64,000 nucleotides of DNA, taken from positions 62,001 through 126,000 of the forward strand of contig JACPEH010000022.1 of the NCBI GenBank assembly GCA_016183655.1, written 5' to 3'. The notes under the pieces are model-generated. The model did not search any database and was not told where the DNA came from. It worked only from the letters and a program-made list of their open reading frames with translations. Below, piece by piece: positions 25,981 to 38,225 of this stretch. The position numbers and the translations under genes are program-made. This DNA comes from Rhodocyclales bacterium (lineage in GTDB: Bacteria; Pseudomonadota; Gammaproteobacteria; Burkholderiales; Rhodocyclaceae). Position 1 is the stretch's first letter, and the number at the start of each line of letters is the position of its first letter.

Positions 25981-26101
25981 GAAAGCCCAGACTGAAGATG
26001 CAAAAAACCGGCGCCCGGCCGGTCTCGCTCGCGTTTCGCCAATTGCCAAAAGTGGCCTCGATTCTAGCAGCTAGGCGTATCCGCTTCCAGCGCCACCACC
26101 G

Positions 26102-26587
26102 ATGCCGCTCCCCATCACACCACCCACCGACGAAAGCGGCATGACGAAGCCCGACGATGCATGGGAACTCTGGTTCGACGGCACTGCCGCGCCCAACCCG
26201 GGCCGCGTCGGCATCGGCGCATTGATCGTGTCGCCGGCGGGAGACCATCACGAAATTTCGACAGCGCCAGGCAAGCACGGTTGCAGCAATGAAGCAGAAC
26301 TGCTCGCACTGGCCGCCGCGCTGGAATTTGCGCAATGCAAGGGTGCCGCACGGCTCTGCATTCACGGCGACAGCCGTTTTGTCGTCGACTGCCTGAACGG
26401 GTGCGACAGTACGGAAATCCAGCGTCTCGCGATGTTGATCGATCAGCTCCGGATGCGGCTCGCCGGGTTCGCGGCATGGGAGTTGCGCTGGCTGCCGCGC
26501 CATCGCAACAAGACGGCGGATCGCCTCGCACGAGCGGCGCTCGGGCTGGCGGAAAAACTGCCGAAGAAGCGCAAGCGGCGAAAATGA
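26102..26587 (+). CDS. RNase H-like protein
   Basis: A 161-residue RNase H-fold protein. LWFDGTAAPNPGRVGIG carries the first Asp. NEAELLALAAALE gives the Glu, HGDSRFVVDCL the second Asp, and WLPRHRNKTADRLARAAL the last His/Asp region. All four catalytic acidic positions are kept, so hydrolysis of RNA in RNA:DNA hybrids is likely. A short basic tail KKRKRRK ends the protein. The first ATG (26102) and ATG 26141 both have weak ribosome sites; homology begins after the second. Confidence 0.8.
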   Translation: MPLPITPPTDESGMTKPDDAWELWFDGTAAPNPGRVGIGALIVSPAGDHHEISTAPGKHGCSNEAELLALAAALEFAQCKGAARLCIHGDSRFVVDCLNGCDSTEIQRLAMLIDQLRMRLAGFAAWELRWLPRHRNKTADRLARAALGLAEKLPKKRKRRK

Positions 26588-26687
26588 AAAAGCCAGCTTT
26601 CGCTAAATTCCCGGCAGAACAACGACTGAAAACGTCGGCAACCGAAGCTCACGGCCCCTCTCACCACCACCGGTCGGAGGGACGTCT

Positions 26688-26873
26688 CTATGGCAAACGC
26701 ACGCTGCCGTCATCGACCATGAGTTCGCCGAGCGACTCTCCCGGAAGCTTGTCGCGGCGCACGAACTTCCGCGCAGCGGGCGGCAAATCGGTGATCGATG
26801 GCGTACCTGTCGACAACAGCGCCGCGACGACATCCTCAACGACACCAACCACCTCGCCGACGAGCCGGCCCAA
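26688..26873 (-). CDS. Small hypothetical protein, 61 residues, TTG start
   Basis: This short ORF starts at TTG 26873 with AAAGGAG at a proper distance. It encodes GRLVGEVVGVVEDVVAALL, an amphipathic helix, followed by a polar Lys/Arg/Asp-rich half. I do not recognise it. It lies alone in the 455-bp gap between the RNase H and MCP genes, so there is no competing gene on the other strand. The strong ribosome site and protein-like composition support it, but it remains uncertain. Confidence 0.45.
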   Translation of the reverse strand: MGRLVGEVVGVVEDVVAALLSTGTPSITDLPPAARKFVRRDKLPGESLGELMVDDGSVRLP

Positions 26874-27042
26874 GTCACGCTCCTTTTTGTCGCTTTCGGC
26901 GAAAAAAGCAAGCCCCCCCGGGTGGCTGACCGGTACGAATTCGGCAGCCCCCTAGCGGCTGGTAGAACAATGCATTGATTCGACCGGTGTAGCCTCTCGC
27001 GACATAGGGCATGAGCAGCCTCCTCCATGTGCCGCAAGCGGC

Positions 27043-28698
27043 TTAAAAACGGAACATGCCGACACTTGAATGAAGCTTCTCCGCCAACCCATCCAGATGT
27101 CGCGACTGTGTTGCAGCCTCGCGGGCGACCTCGACGTTGTGCTCGCTCATCTGCGCGATTTTTTCGATGGCAAGGGCGATCTCGGTATTGGCACTGCGCT
27201 GCTCGACCAGGGCATGGCCGATGTCGTTGACGACCTCGGTGATTTGTTCCGAACTGTCCTTGATGCGCTGGATCGACTCCTCCGCCTGACTGGACCGCTC
27301 GACCCCGTTCACCATGCACGAAGTGATTGCCGCCATGCCCTGCACCACATCGAGCGTCACTTTCTGGATGCAGCCCACCACACCGCTTATTTGCGAGGTC
27401 GAACTCGACGTGCGCTCCGCAAGCGCCCGCACTTCGTCGGCGACGACGGCAAACCCGCGGCCCACGTCGCCGGCGCGTGCCGCCTCGATCGCCGCGTTCA
27501 AGGCGAGCAGGTTGGTCTGGTCGGCCACCTCCTTGATGACACGGACGATCAGGGAGACCTCGTTGGACTGGCGCCCCAGTTCCTCGATGGCCGCGGAAGC
27601 AGCAGCGACTTTTTCGGAAATGTTGCCCATCTCCCGGGAAACGTCGCTGACGATGGCTCGCCCGTACTCGGAAAGCTCCGCGGCGCGGCCAACGAAACCG
27701 GTCGCCTGGCCGGCGTTTTCCGCAACCTCGCTGATCGACACCGTCATTTCCTCGACGCTCGCCGCCACGGCTGAAGAAGCGTCGCTCTGGTGTTGCGAAT
27801 TCTCGTTCACATCGACGACAATCCGCTGCAGGCGCCCCGAAGCGTCGGTAAGCTGTCCGGCCGCCCCATGGACCTCGGCAATGGCCCGCGACAGCGAATC
27901 CTTCATGGATTTCATGTGGGCCAGCAGGCTGCCCTGGTCGCCATCGTTCAGTTGCACATCGACGGCGAGGTTGCCGTCGGCAATTTCCTTGACGATCTTC
28001 GCCGCATAATCCGGCTCGCCGCCAAGCCGGCCTAGAATCGCCTGCCGGATCAGCGTCGCCACCAATACCAAGACACTCATTGCCGCCGCCACGAAGATAA
28101 ACAGCGTCGACATGCTTTGCCAATAAGTGCGGTCGATGTCGTCGATATAGACGCCGGTGCCGACCACCCATCCCCAAGGGGCGAACCCCCTGACATAGGA
28201 AATTTTCTCCACCGGCTGCTCGCTCCCGGGCTTCGGCCAGTGGTAGGAAACGAAACCCGCGCCGTTTTCCCGCACCGTGTCGGAAAACTCGACGAAGATC
28301 GGCTTGCCGGTGGGGTCCTTGAGGACGGACAGATCCTTGCCCTCGAGTTCCGGCTTGGCCGGATGAAGCACCATCACCTGCTGCAGGTCGTTCATCCAGA
28401 AGTAATTGTCGCCGTCGAAGCGGAGCTGGCGGATAGTCTGAATCGCCTGTTTTTGCGCATCACCCCGCCCCAGCACCCCCTGCGTCTCAAGCGCATGGAA
28501 ATAGGTCAGGATGCCGAAGGGCAGATCGACAAATTGCTTGACCTTTTCCTGGCGATCGGAATAAAGCCCTTGCCGGGACAGCGACATCGCCACCAGCGAG
28601 ACAGCAACGAGGCCCAGCGCCGCAATACCGAGGAGCAGAAAGAGGTTCTTGCGGACGCTCAGCTGACGAAAAATATTCATATCGACTTTCTTTCTCAT
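27043..28698 (-). CDS. Methyl-accepting chemotaxis protein with Cache sensor
   Basis: A 551-residue chemoreceptor. The first transmembrane segment is at about 17-40, followed by a periplasmic Cache_2-type sensor (about 45-190, with [22 protein letters not shown] and [14 protein letters not shown], given here as landmarks). The second transmembrane segment (about 196-218), HAMP and signalling domain come next. The hairpin tip [21 protein letters not shown] matches the universal MCP core. The ATG at 28698 overlaps the HD-GYP stop (ATGA); ATG 28680 also has a fair ribosome site. Third gene of kinase-HD-GYP-MCP, so the ligand may feed both chemotaxis and c-di-GMP. Confidence 0.92.
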   Translation of the reverse strand: MRKKVDMNIFRQLSVRKNLFLLLGIAALGLVAVSLVAMSLSRQGLYSDRQEKVKQFVDLPFGILTYFHALETQGVLGRGDAQKQAIQTIRQLRFDGDNYFWMNDLQQVMVLHPAKPELEGKDLSVLKDPTGKPIFVEFSDTVRENGAGFVSYHWPKPGSEQPVEKISYVRGFAPWGWVVGTGVYIDDIDRTYWQSMSTLFIFVAAAMSVLVLVATLIRQAILGRLGGEPDYAAKIVKEIADGNLAVDVQLNDGDQGSLLAHMKSMKDSLSRAIAEVHGAAGQLTDASGRLQRIVVDVNENSQHQSDASSAVAASVEEMTVSISEVAENAGQATGFVGRAAELSEYGRAIVSDVSREMGNISEKVAAASAAIEELGRQSNEVSLIVRVIKEVADQTNLLALNAAIEAARAGDVGRGFAVVADEVRALAERTSSSTSQISGVVGCIQKVTLDVVQGMAAITSCMVNGVERSSQAEESIQRIKDSSEQITEVVNDIGHALVEQRSANTEIALAIEKIAQMSEHNVEVAREAATQSRHLDGLAEKLHSSVGMFRF

Positions 28699-29830
28699 GG
28701 CCGCTCATTTTTTGTGGCCTCGGGTAGCGGCTCGCTATCGGCAAGCAATGCTGCGATTTTCTTGATTTCATCCTCGATCCCGAAGAAAGCATCGACGACG
28801 TCGGGATCGAAATGGGTTCCCCGGCCTTCTCGAACGATCTCCAGTGCCTGCTCGTGGGGCATGGCGGGCTTGTAGACCCGATGGCTGACGAACGCATCGT
28901 AGACGTCCGCCACCGCCATCAAGCGCGCAGCGACCGGAATCGCCTCGCCACGCAAGCCTTTAGGGTAGCCCGTACCGTCCCACTTCTCATGGTGGGAACA
29001 GGCGATCTCGCGGGCAAAACGCAAGAACGAACTGGGCTGCCCGATTTCGCGCTCGACTTCGAGCAGCGTGTCGTGGCCGATGACGGTGTGCGTCTTCATT
29101 ACCGCGAACTCCTCCTCGGTGAGCGTCCCAGGCTTGCGCAGGATGGCGTCCGGAACGCCGACCTTGCCGATGTCGTGCAGGGCCGCCGACTTGTAGAGCA
29201 GTTCGATCGTCGCGTCGTCGAAGAAGCCGGCGAAGCGTGGCTGCTGCCGCAGTTGCTGCGCCAGCAGCCGGACGTAGTGCTGCGTGCGGCGAATATGGCT
29301 GCCGGTTTCGTTATCCCGCCGTTCGGCGATCAGGGCCATCGCCAGAATGGTCAAGTCCTGAACGGCGCCAAGCTCATGCATTCGCCGCGCCACTTCCATC
29401 TCAAGATAGGCGTTCTTGTCGGCGAGTAAGCGGCGCGCATTCTTCAGCGCCAGATGCGTCTGGACGCGCGCCAGCAGGATCGGCGGACTGATCGGTTTGG
29501 CGATGTAATCGACGGCACCCAGCCGCAAGCCCCGCTCTTCTTCCTCGACCCTGTCCCGCGCTGTCAGAAAGACGACGGGGACATCCGCCGTCAGCGGGTC
29601 GGCTTGCAGGCGGGCGCAAACCTCGTAGCCGTCCATGCCGGGCATGTCGACGTCGAGCAGGACGAGGTCTGGTTGCGGCCAGGCAGCAGCGAGCTGCAGC
29701 GCCTGTGCCCCTTCGGTCGCGACCCGGGTCCGATAACGCTCCTTCAGCAGGGTCGCCGCGAGCCGGACGTTGTCCGGTGTGTCGTCGACGATCAAGATCG
29801 TCTGCCTGGGCGGGAAGTCGAGAATTTCGC

Positions 29831-29834
<4 letters not shown>
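28695..29834 (-). CDS. Response regulator with HD-GYP c-di-GMP phosphodiesterase domain
   Basis: A 379-residue protein with an N-terminal receiver (ILIVDD; phospho-acceptor Asp in LLDVDMPG near 60; KPIS). A C-terminal HD-GYP domain follows: [11 protein letters not shown] near 220 and [13 protein letters not shown] near 290. HD-GYP domains hydrolyse cyclic di-GMP. I chose GTG 29834 because AGGGAG precedes it and it overlaps the kinase stop as GTGA; an earlier GTG (29864) would overlap further. Likely phosphorylated through the hybrid kinase upstream. Confidence 0.92.
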
Positions 29835-32830
<2,996 letters not shown>

Positions 32831-33132
32831 TGACACTCCCTGATTCAGCTCCCGTCCCGGCGGGTGCGTAGCGCCATCCTGTTCCTCGCCGCACGGCAGC
32901 CCCAGGGAGCCAATGCCTTGACAGTCTTTGATGCAAAGCTTAGATGGACTCAACGTGGCGGGAAAAGACGGGCCGCCGCTCGCACATCGGCGGCGCCCCC
33001 CCGGTCGATAGAGGGTTTGCCCGCTAGGGAACCGGGGGCGCAACCGGGATACGCTTCGGCAACGCCCGGTGGCAAAATCGCGCCTATGAAGAATTTGACC
33101 GCCCCCCTCAAGCACCTCACGGATGTCAAGCC
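32831..33132. other. Divergent promoter region between two kinase operons
   Basis: This 302-bp gap separates the minus-strand hybrid kinase and the plus-strand FixL-like kinase. It holds copy A of the 17-bp motif and a GC-rich imperfect hairpin around it (CCCCCCCGG to CCGGGGG). I see no other gene. Confidence 0.5.
33006..33022 (-). promoter_or_regulatory. 17-bp repeated upstream motif, copy A
   Basis: Plus strand reads CGATAGAGGGTTTGCCC. It fits the pattern CRATAGMGKGTKWNCCC shared by four intergenic sites in the window. It lies upstream of the hybrid kinase gene starting at 32830. Confidence 0.5.
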
Positions 33133-34398
33133 ATGCGAACGGAGCATCCCGTTGTGACTTGCCCCGTTTCCGAAGGCAGCGAACCGTTGGTCGAATACCA
33201 GACCATCCTCAACAACGCCTTCGTCGGCATCGCTTTCACGCGCGACCGCGTCATCACATGCTGCAACCCCCGCTGCGAGGCGATTTTCGGCTTCTTGCCG
33301 GGAGAACTGAACGGAATCTCGGCAGGCGCCCTCTTTGACGTCGCCACTGACCCCGAACTCACTGGCGAAGGCGCTGACGCCGCCTTGCAGCAGAAGCGCG
33401 AGTCCGGCAGCGAGATGCTGATGCGGCGCAAGTCGGGAGAGTGCTTCTGGGGCGCTTTCAGCCGGACGGATATCGGCCGGTCCACAACCACCGGAACAGT
33501 CGAGACCGTCTGGATTTTTCAGGACATTAACGAGCGCAAGCTGGCCGAACTGGCCCTGACCAGCGCCCACCGGGAACTCGAAACCCGCGTCGAGCAGCGG
33601 ACGGCCACGCTGGAAGCGGCAAATCGCATGCTGCAGGCTGAAATGCAGGCGCGGCGGCGCATCGAGGAAAAACACCGGGTACAGCAAGCGGAGGCGGCCC
33701 GCATGGCGCGTATCAATACCGCCGGCGAGATGGTATCGTCGCTGGCCCACGAGCTCGGGCAACCGCTGGCGTCGATGCTGAACTACGTCCATGGCTGCCT
33801 GCTGCGGCTGGCGACCGGCAATGCAACGCCGGAAGAATTGCGGCACGGCCTCGTCCAGGCGGTCAGCAATGCCGAACAGGCCGGAGAGATCGTGCGTCGG
33901 GTGCGTCGCTTCCTGCACAAACGTCCGCCGGAAAAGCGGCTGCATGACATCAGCCAGGTTCTCAAGCAAATCGTCGCCTTTCTCGACGCCGAGGCCCGCC
34001 GCCAGGAAGTGACCTTGCGCATCCGGAGCACCGAGCATCCGCTGAAGATTCTGGTAGACCGCGTTGAATTCGAACAGGTCATCGTCAACTTGGTGAAGAA
34101 CGCCTTTGAAGCGATGGCAGAGACCTCCGGCCGGGCGAAAATAGTGGAGATCTCCTGCATCGAGAGCACTCAGAACAATGTCATCGTCGCGGTCGCCGAC
34201 AGCGGCCCGGGAGTACCGCCGTACCTTCACGACTCCATTTTCGAGCCGTTCTTCACCACCAAGGACAAAGGGATGGGCTTCGGTCTCGCCATCTGTTGTT
34301 CCCTGATAGAAATGCACGGTGGAAAAATCCAGCTGGGTGAAAGCTGGCTGGGCGGCGCCCTGTTCCAAGTGATACTGCCATCGGGAGAAAAATCATGA
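33133..34398 (+). CDS. PAS sensor histidine kinase, FixL/TodS-like
   Basis: A 421-residue cytoplasmic kinase: PAS (about 20-135), coiled coil (140-190), HisKA with SLAHELGQPLAS (His near 205) and HATPase (NLVKNAFEAM, DSGPGV, FFTTKDKGMGFGLAI). The HELxQPL form and FTTK motif are those of the FixL/DctB kinase group, which pairs with FixJ-type regulators. Such a regulator follows, with an ATGA overlap. The PAS shows no clear heme-binding His, so the signal is unknown. Confidence 0.9.
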   Translation: MRTEHPVVTCPVSEGSEPLVEYQTILNNAFVGIAFTRDRVITCCNPRCEAIFGFLPGELNGISAGALFDVATDPELTGEGADAALQQKRESGSEMLMRRKSGECFWGAFSRTDIGRSTTTGTVETVWIFQDINERKLAELALTSAHRELETRVEQRTATLEAANRMLQAEMQARRRIEEKHRVQQAEAARMARINTAGEMVSSLAHELGQPLASMLNYVHGCLLRLATGNATPEELRHGLVQAVSNAEQAGEIVRRVRRFLHKRPPEKRLHDISQVLKQIVAFLDAEARRQEVTLRIRSTEHPLKILVDRVEFEQVIVNLVKNAFEAMAETSGRAKIVEISCIESTQNNVIVAVADSGPGVPPYLHDSIFEPFFTTKDKGMGFGLAICCSLIEMHGGKIQLGESWLGGALFQVILPSGEKS

Positions 34399-35039
34399 CG
34401 AATCAGCAGCAAACCGTATTCGTGGTGGACGACGAAGCCTCGATCAGGAACTCCCTGAAGTGGCTGCTCGAGTCGGTGCAGATTCCCGTGCAGACTTTCG
34501 AATCGGGCCACGCCTTCCTCGCCGCGCACACCGAAGACCGGTGCGGCTGTCTCGTGCTCGACGTGCGCATGCCGGGAATGAGCGGGCTGGAGCTCATGAA
34601 GCGGCTGCACAACATGGGCTTGCGCACGCCCATCATTTTCCTGTCCGCACACGGGGACGTGCCGATGGCAGTCCAGGCGCTCAAGGACGGAGCCTTCGAT
34701 TTCCTGGAAAAGCCCTACAACAACCAGAGATTTCTCGATTGCGTGCAAAGCGCCCTGGAACATGACGCATTGAACCGCTTGCACCGGAACGCCGACGAGG
34801 ACCTGCTCGATCGACTGAAGAACCTCACCGCCCGCGAGCAGGAGATCATCAATCTGGTGGTTGCCGGCAAGAGCAACAAGGACATCGCCAAATTGCTCGG
34901 GATCAGCCACAAGACCGTCGAGGCGCATCGCAGCCGGCTGATGGCGAAGATGGGCGTCAGCAGCCTGGTCGACCTGGTCCGGGTCATGACCGCCCATTAC
35001 GCTGCCCATGGCAACATGCCGTCGCTCAAGGTCTCATAG
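34395..35039 (+). CDS. FixJ/NarL-family response regulator (REC + LuxR HTH)
   Basis: A 214-residue regulator with an N-terminal receiver (FVVDDE, Asp in VLDVRMPGMSG near 55, Lys in EKPYNNQ) and a C-terminal LuxR-type HTH (LTAREQEIINLVVAGKSNK, ISHKTVEAHRSRLMAKM, about 135-200). The receiver is of the FixJ type (SAHGDVPMAVQALKDGAFDFLEKP). It should be phosphorylated by the kinase it overlaps and act as a transcription activator. It is a candidate to bind the repeated 17-bp motif, which is speculation. Confidence 0.92.
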   Translation: MTNQQQTVFVVDDEASIRNSLKWLLESVQIPVQTFESGHAFLAAHTEDRCGCLVLDVRMPGMSGLELMKRLHNMGLRTPIIFLSAHGDVPMAVQALKDGAFDFLEKPYNNQRFLDCVQSALEHDALNRLHRNADEDLLDRLKNLTAREQEIINLVVAGKSNKDIAKLLGISHKTVEAHRSRLMAKMGVSSLVDLVRVMTAHYAAHGNMPSLKVS

Positions 35040-35115
35040 CCGGCCCCGCACGACGAGAACTACGGCCAGCCCCGGCTCCGTTGTCGTAACCGGGCCATGC
35101 GGGGCAACTCGACTT

Positions 35116-35490
35116 TCATCGCAGCAACTGCTCGATCGTCTGGATCATCTCCGGGGCCGGAGTGGCCTTGGCGATGCCGTGGCGACCGCCGACGTTGCCC
35201 CGGAGTTCGCGGACCTCGCTCGGCGAGACAAACCCCGTCAGATACGCAAACGGAATGCTCCGGGTGAATTCGCATTTGAGAAAGTTGCGGGAAATCTCCC
35301 CACCGTCGATGTCCGGCATGTCGATGTCGCACAGGATCAGGTCGGGCTCTTCCCGCACGGCGAAATCCAGTGCCAAACCCGGCTCCGTCGTGAGGACCAG
35401 GTCGTACAGGTAGCCGATTTTCTTCTGCAGATAGCCCAGCACCGCTTCATCGTCGTCAATGACAAGAATCTTTTTTTTGACAGACTTCAT
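35116..35490 (-). CDS. Single-domain response regulator (CheY-like)
   Basis: A 124-residue receiver-only protein: ILVIDDDE, phospho-acceptor in LCDIDMPDIDG near 57, Thr in YLTGF and Lys in GIAKATPAPE. The last position lacks the usual Lys-Pro pair. I chose ATG 35490 because GAGG lies 6 nt upstream; a TTG at 35496 would overlap the kinase stop. It is the last gene of the porin-binding protein-kinase operon, and is probably an output or phosphate sink for that kinase. Confidence 0.85.
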   Translation of the reverse strand: MKSVKKKILVIDDDEAVLGYLQKKIGYLYDLVLTTEPGLALDFAVREEPDLILCDIDMPDIDGGEISRNFLKCEFTRSIPFAYLTGFVSPSEVRELRGNVGGRHGIAKATPAPEMIQTIEQLLR

Positions 35491-35492
35491 TT

Positions 35493-37796
35493 TCAACCTC
35501 GGTTGTTATCAGTGGAAACACCGCGCACCCCGGTGCGCGAGCGGACTGCGACATGGGTCAAGTGCCGTTCGAGCGCATCGACTTGCCGGGCAAGCCATCC
35601 AGGATCGGCACTCCGATGCTTGTCTTCAAGCTCACGACAGATTTGTGCCGCCCGCACGAAGCCATACATGCCGAAGCTCCCTGTGAGCTTGTGCGCCAGC
35701 TGGCGCACCGATTCGCGATTCCCCGACGCCAGCGACTGACGCACCAGTGCCACCAGGGTTCGCCGCGATTCCAGAAAGCCGGGGATCGCCTCGAAGAGAT
35801 CTTCGTCGACCCAGACGGTCGTCGTCGGCGCGGCTTCTGGCAAGACATCGGTATTGCCGCAGCGCGCTTTCGTGCCAGCCAGAAGCGCCAGAATCTCGCC
35901 CTGCGAGCTTGGCTTGCTGAGATGCAGATCGAATCCCGCGGCGACGCTGCGCCGCCGGCTGGCCTCGTCGTCGTGAGCGGAAAAGGCGACGATCTTGCTC
36001 GGCGCATCGCCGCGTTCTGCTTGCAGGGCCCGAATCCACTGCAGTGCTTCGCAACCGTCCATGACGGGCATTTCGAGATCCATGAAAATGACGTCCGGTC
36101 GCCGCCGCCGGCATGCTTCGACCGCGTCGCGGCCATTGCCCGCCGTTTCGACTTCCAGCGGCGGACTTGGCAGGAAGAGCTTCATGATCAGCGTATTGTC
36201 GGGGTCGTCGTCGACCAGCAGAATGCGCAGCGCCGGAATCGCCGTGGCGGAGGAAGCCGTCGGAACACTGGAGCCGGCTCCCGGCAGTTCACTGGGCACA
36301 GCCCCTTCCGGCAAGGGCAAGAGTTCCAGCACCAGCGTGGTGCCTGCCATCTCGGATGTTTCCATCGTCAGTTCCCCGTGCTGGACGCGCGCCATCAGCC
36401 GCGCGGAATAAGTGCCCAACCCGGTCCCCTGGCTTTTGCCGTGGGTGGCGTACTTCTCGAAGAACGAAGCGCGCACCGGCAGCGGCACGGCACCGTCGTT
36501 GTGTATGCTCAGTCGGACCAGCTCGCCGGCTTCGATCGAAATGCGCACCATCGTCCGCTCCGGCGCCGCCTCGACCGCATTCTTCAGAAGATTGGCGAGA
36601 ATCGAGTAGCAAAGTATTTCCTCGGCATGCACGAACGTCTGCGGGGCATGGCCGCTGATTCGGATATCGACGGCCCTGGACTGGGCCTCATTGGCCAGAT
36701 CCCGCGTTACGGCCAGCACCAGGGCGACGATATCAACCGCCTTGGGCTGGAAAGCGTAGGCGCCTTCTTCCATCCGGAACAGATCGAGCGACAGGCTGAC
36801 CATGCGCAGGACCCGTTTGGCCGAATTCTCGATCATCGACAACAGTGCTTCTTCCTCTTCGCTCCGCCGCCGGCCCCTGCGCAGCAAGGCGGGAACCGCG
36901 GCAATGCTGCTCAAGGGGGTTTTCAGGTCGTGGCGTGCGATGCGTTCCACTTCTTCCTGCACCTGCACGGCCCGCGCGAGGGCGGCGTTTTTCACTTCGA
37001 GTTGCCGGGCCTGGGCATCGACCCGCTCCTTTGCCTCCTGCAGTTGCCGGGTTTGTTCGGTCGCGTGATCGATAGCGGCAACCAGGCGCGATGCCAGCGC
37101 ATTGATGTCCGCGACCAGGCGGCCGATTTCGGTTCTGTCCTGCCCGGCGGGCGGACTCAAGCGCTCGCCGAGCTCGGCGTCCATCCGGTGCAAGTGGTCC
37201 GAAATGATCTTGATCGGCCGCACCACGTTGAACAACACCAGCGCCAGCAAGCCGCCGCCAATCACCAGCCACTGCGCGCCGAGCAACAGACCGACAAATT
37301 TCACGTCGTCGGCAACGCGTTGGGAAATGGCCGCCGGATCAGGATCGAGCACGATCTCCCCGACCGTCTGCTCCGGATTGAAGGGGGAGGCAACGCGCCG
37401 GGTCAATCGGCCATTGGCGCCACCTTTGACCAATCCGGAGAATTCGGCGATGTCGTCGGTAGCGCCAGGTGAAGCACGATAGCTGCGCGCCAGTTCGCGA
37501 TTGTTGGCGCGGATCGCCACGCCCAGCACCTTGCTGTTCTTGAGCATGCCGCGCACCACTTCGGTGGCCAGCGTCTGATCTTCGACAAAGCACGCGATGC
37601 GCACCGTGCTCTCCACGGTATCGAGCAATTCGCCCAGTTCCCGGGCGGAGTTCGCCTCCGCCCGGTCACGCGTCACTGCTGCCGTGACCGAGAGGGACAA
37701 TACCCCCGCCACGACTGCCATCCAGCCGATGGTGAATGCCGTCTTTGGAATAAGCCCCGAGCAGAAAGAGCGAACAAAATGTTTCTTACTACTCAT
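35493..37796 (-). CDS. Membrane hybrid histidine kinase with receiver and Hpt
   Basis: A 767-residue kinase. Two transmembrane segments (about 18-40 and 168-190) enclose a periplasmic sensor of about 125 residues. HAMP, coiled coil, HisKA with RHDLKTPLS (His near 289), HATPase (NLLKNAVEAA, GTGLGTYSARL), a receiver (DDDPDN, FMDLEMP near 570) and Hpt (LAHKLTGSFG near 700) follow. The start overlaps the binding-protein gene by 8 nt. The periplasmic part and the adjacent binding protein suggest sensing through that protein. Confidence 0.9.
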   Translation of the reverse strand: MSSKKHFVRSFCSGLIPKTAFTIGWMAVVAGVLSLSVTAAVTRDRAEANSARELGELLDTVESTVRIACFVEDQTLATEVVRGMLKNSKVLGVAIRANNRELARSYRASPGATDDIAEFSGLVKGGANGRLTRRVASPFNPEQTVGEIVLDPDPAAISQRVADDVKFVGLLLGAQWLVIGGGLLALVLFNVVRPIKIISDHLHRMDAELGERLSPPAGQDRTEIGRLVADINALASRLVAAIDHATEQTRQLQEAKERVDAQARQLEVKNAALARAVQVQEEVERIARHDLKTPLSSIAAVPALLRRGRRRSEEEEALLSMIENSAKRVLRMVSLSLDLFRMEEGAYAFQPKAVDIVALVLAVTRDLANEAQSRAVDIRISGHAPQTFVHAEEILCYSILANLLKNAVEAAPERTMVRISIEAGELVRLSIHNDGAVPLPVRASFFEKYATHGKSQGTGLGTYSARLMARVQHGELTMETSEMAGTTLVLELLPLPEGAVPSELPGAGSSVPTASSATAIPALRILLVDDDPDNTLIMKLFLPSPPLEVETAGNGRDAVEACRRRRPDVIFMDLEMPVMDGCEALQWIRALQAERGDAPSKIVAFSAHDDEASRRRSVAAGFDLHLSKPSSQGEILALLAGTKARCGNTDVLPEAAPTTTVWVDEDLFEAIPGFLESRRTLVALVRQSLASGNRESVRQLAHKLTGSFGMYGFVRAAQICRELEDKHRSADPGWLARQVDALERHLTHVAVRSRTGVRGVSTDNNRG

Positions 37797-38217
37797 TGTC
37801 CGGGCTGAATACGATGGTTAGCCGTTGATCCACCAAGGACCGGTCCACATAGGCGATGCCGCCTTTTCTGGAAGCCAGCAGACGCAGGACCTCTCCGGAA
37901 CTCTCCGCTTTCAGGGGCGGCGGCGTTCGGCCTGAAAAAACAAGGCGGGCCCAATAGGCATTGATTTCGGCCATCTCCTTATCGACCAGCAGGCGATAGA
38001 AGCGCGCTTTCTGCGGGCTTCCGTCGGGCTGGTCGATCGGCTCGGCCGGAAGGCCCGAGGGAAACTGCCGGAAGCGGCCGAGAAAAATGTTGACCACCTG
38101 ATCCCGGCTCAGCTTGCCGACGCCGCTGGTCGCATTGGCGACCACGACGATCTCGCCGGCACCGGCCGCGCGCGGCAGGAACAAGGCCAGCGCAAGAATC
38201 ACGGCAAACAGTCTCAT
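37789..38217 (-). CDS. Small periplasmic phosphate-binding-like (PstS-type) protein
   Basis: 142 residues with an N-terminal signal peptide (MRLFAVILALALFLPRAAGA). VVVANATSGVGKLSRDQVVNIFLGR and GGIAYVDRSLVD resemble the small PBP-like domain found in PstS-related proteins that lack a transport partner. About half the length of a full PstS, so it may hold a single lobe. It lies between porin and kinase genes; I infer a ligand-presenting role in signalling. Confidence 0.75.
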   Translation of the reverse strand: MRLFAVILALALFLPRAAGAGEIVVVANATSGVGKLSRDQVVNIFLGRFRQFPSGLPAEPIDQPDGSPQKARFYRLLVDKEMAEINAYWARLVFSGRTPPPLKAESSGEVLRLLASRKGGIAYVDRSLVDQRLTIVFSPDNE

Positions 38218-38225
38218 GCGGCCGC

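Noticed and set aside
24581-26503. 640-codon minus-strand frame as one fusion protein
   Set aside because: Only the last 219 codons are Pcm; the upstream part runs out of phase through surE and the opposite strand of the RNase H gene.
26603-28177. 524-codon minus-strand frame overlapping the MCP gene
   Set aside because: Out-of-phase shadow with Arg/Gly-rich composition; the MCP frame has complete domains.
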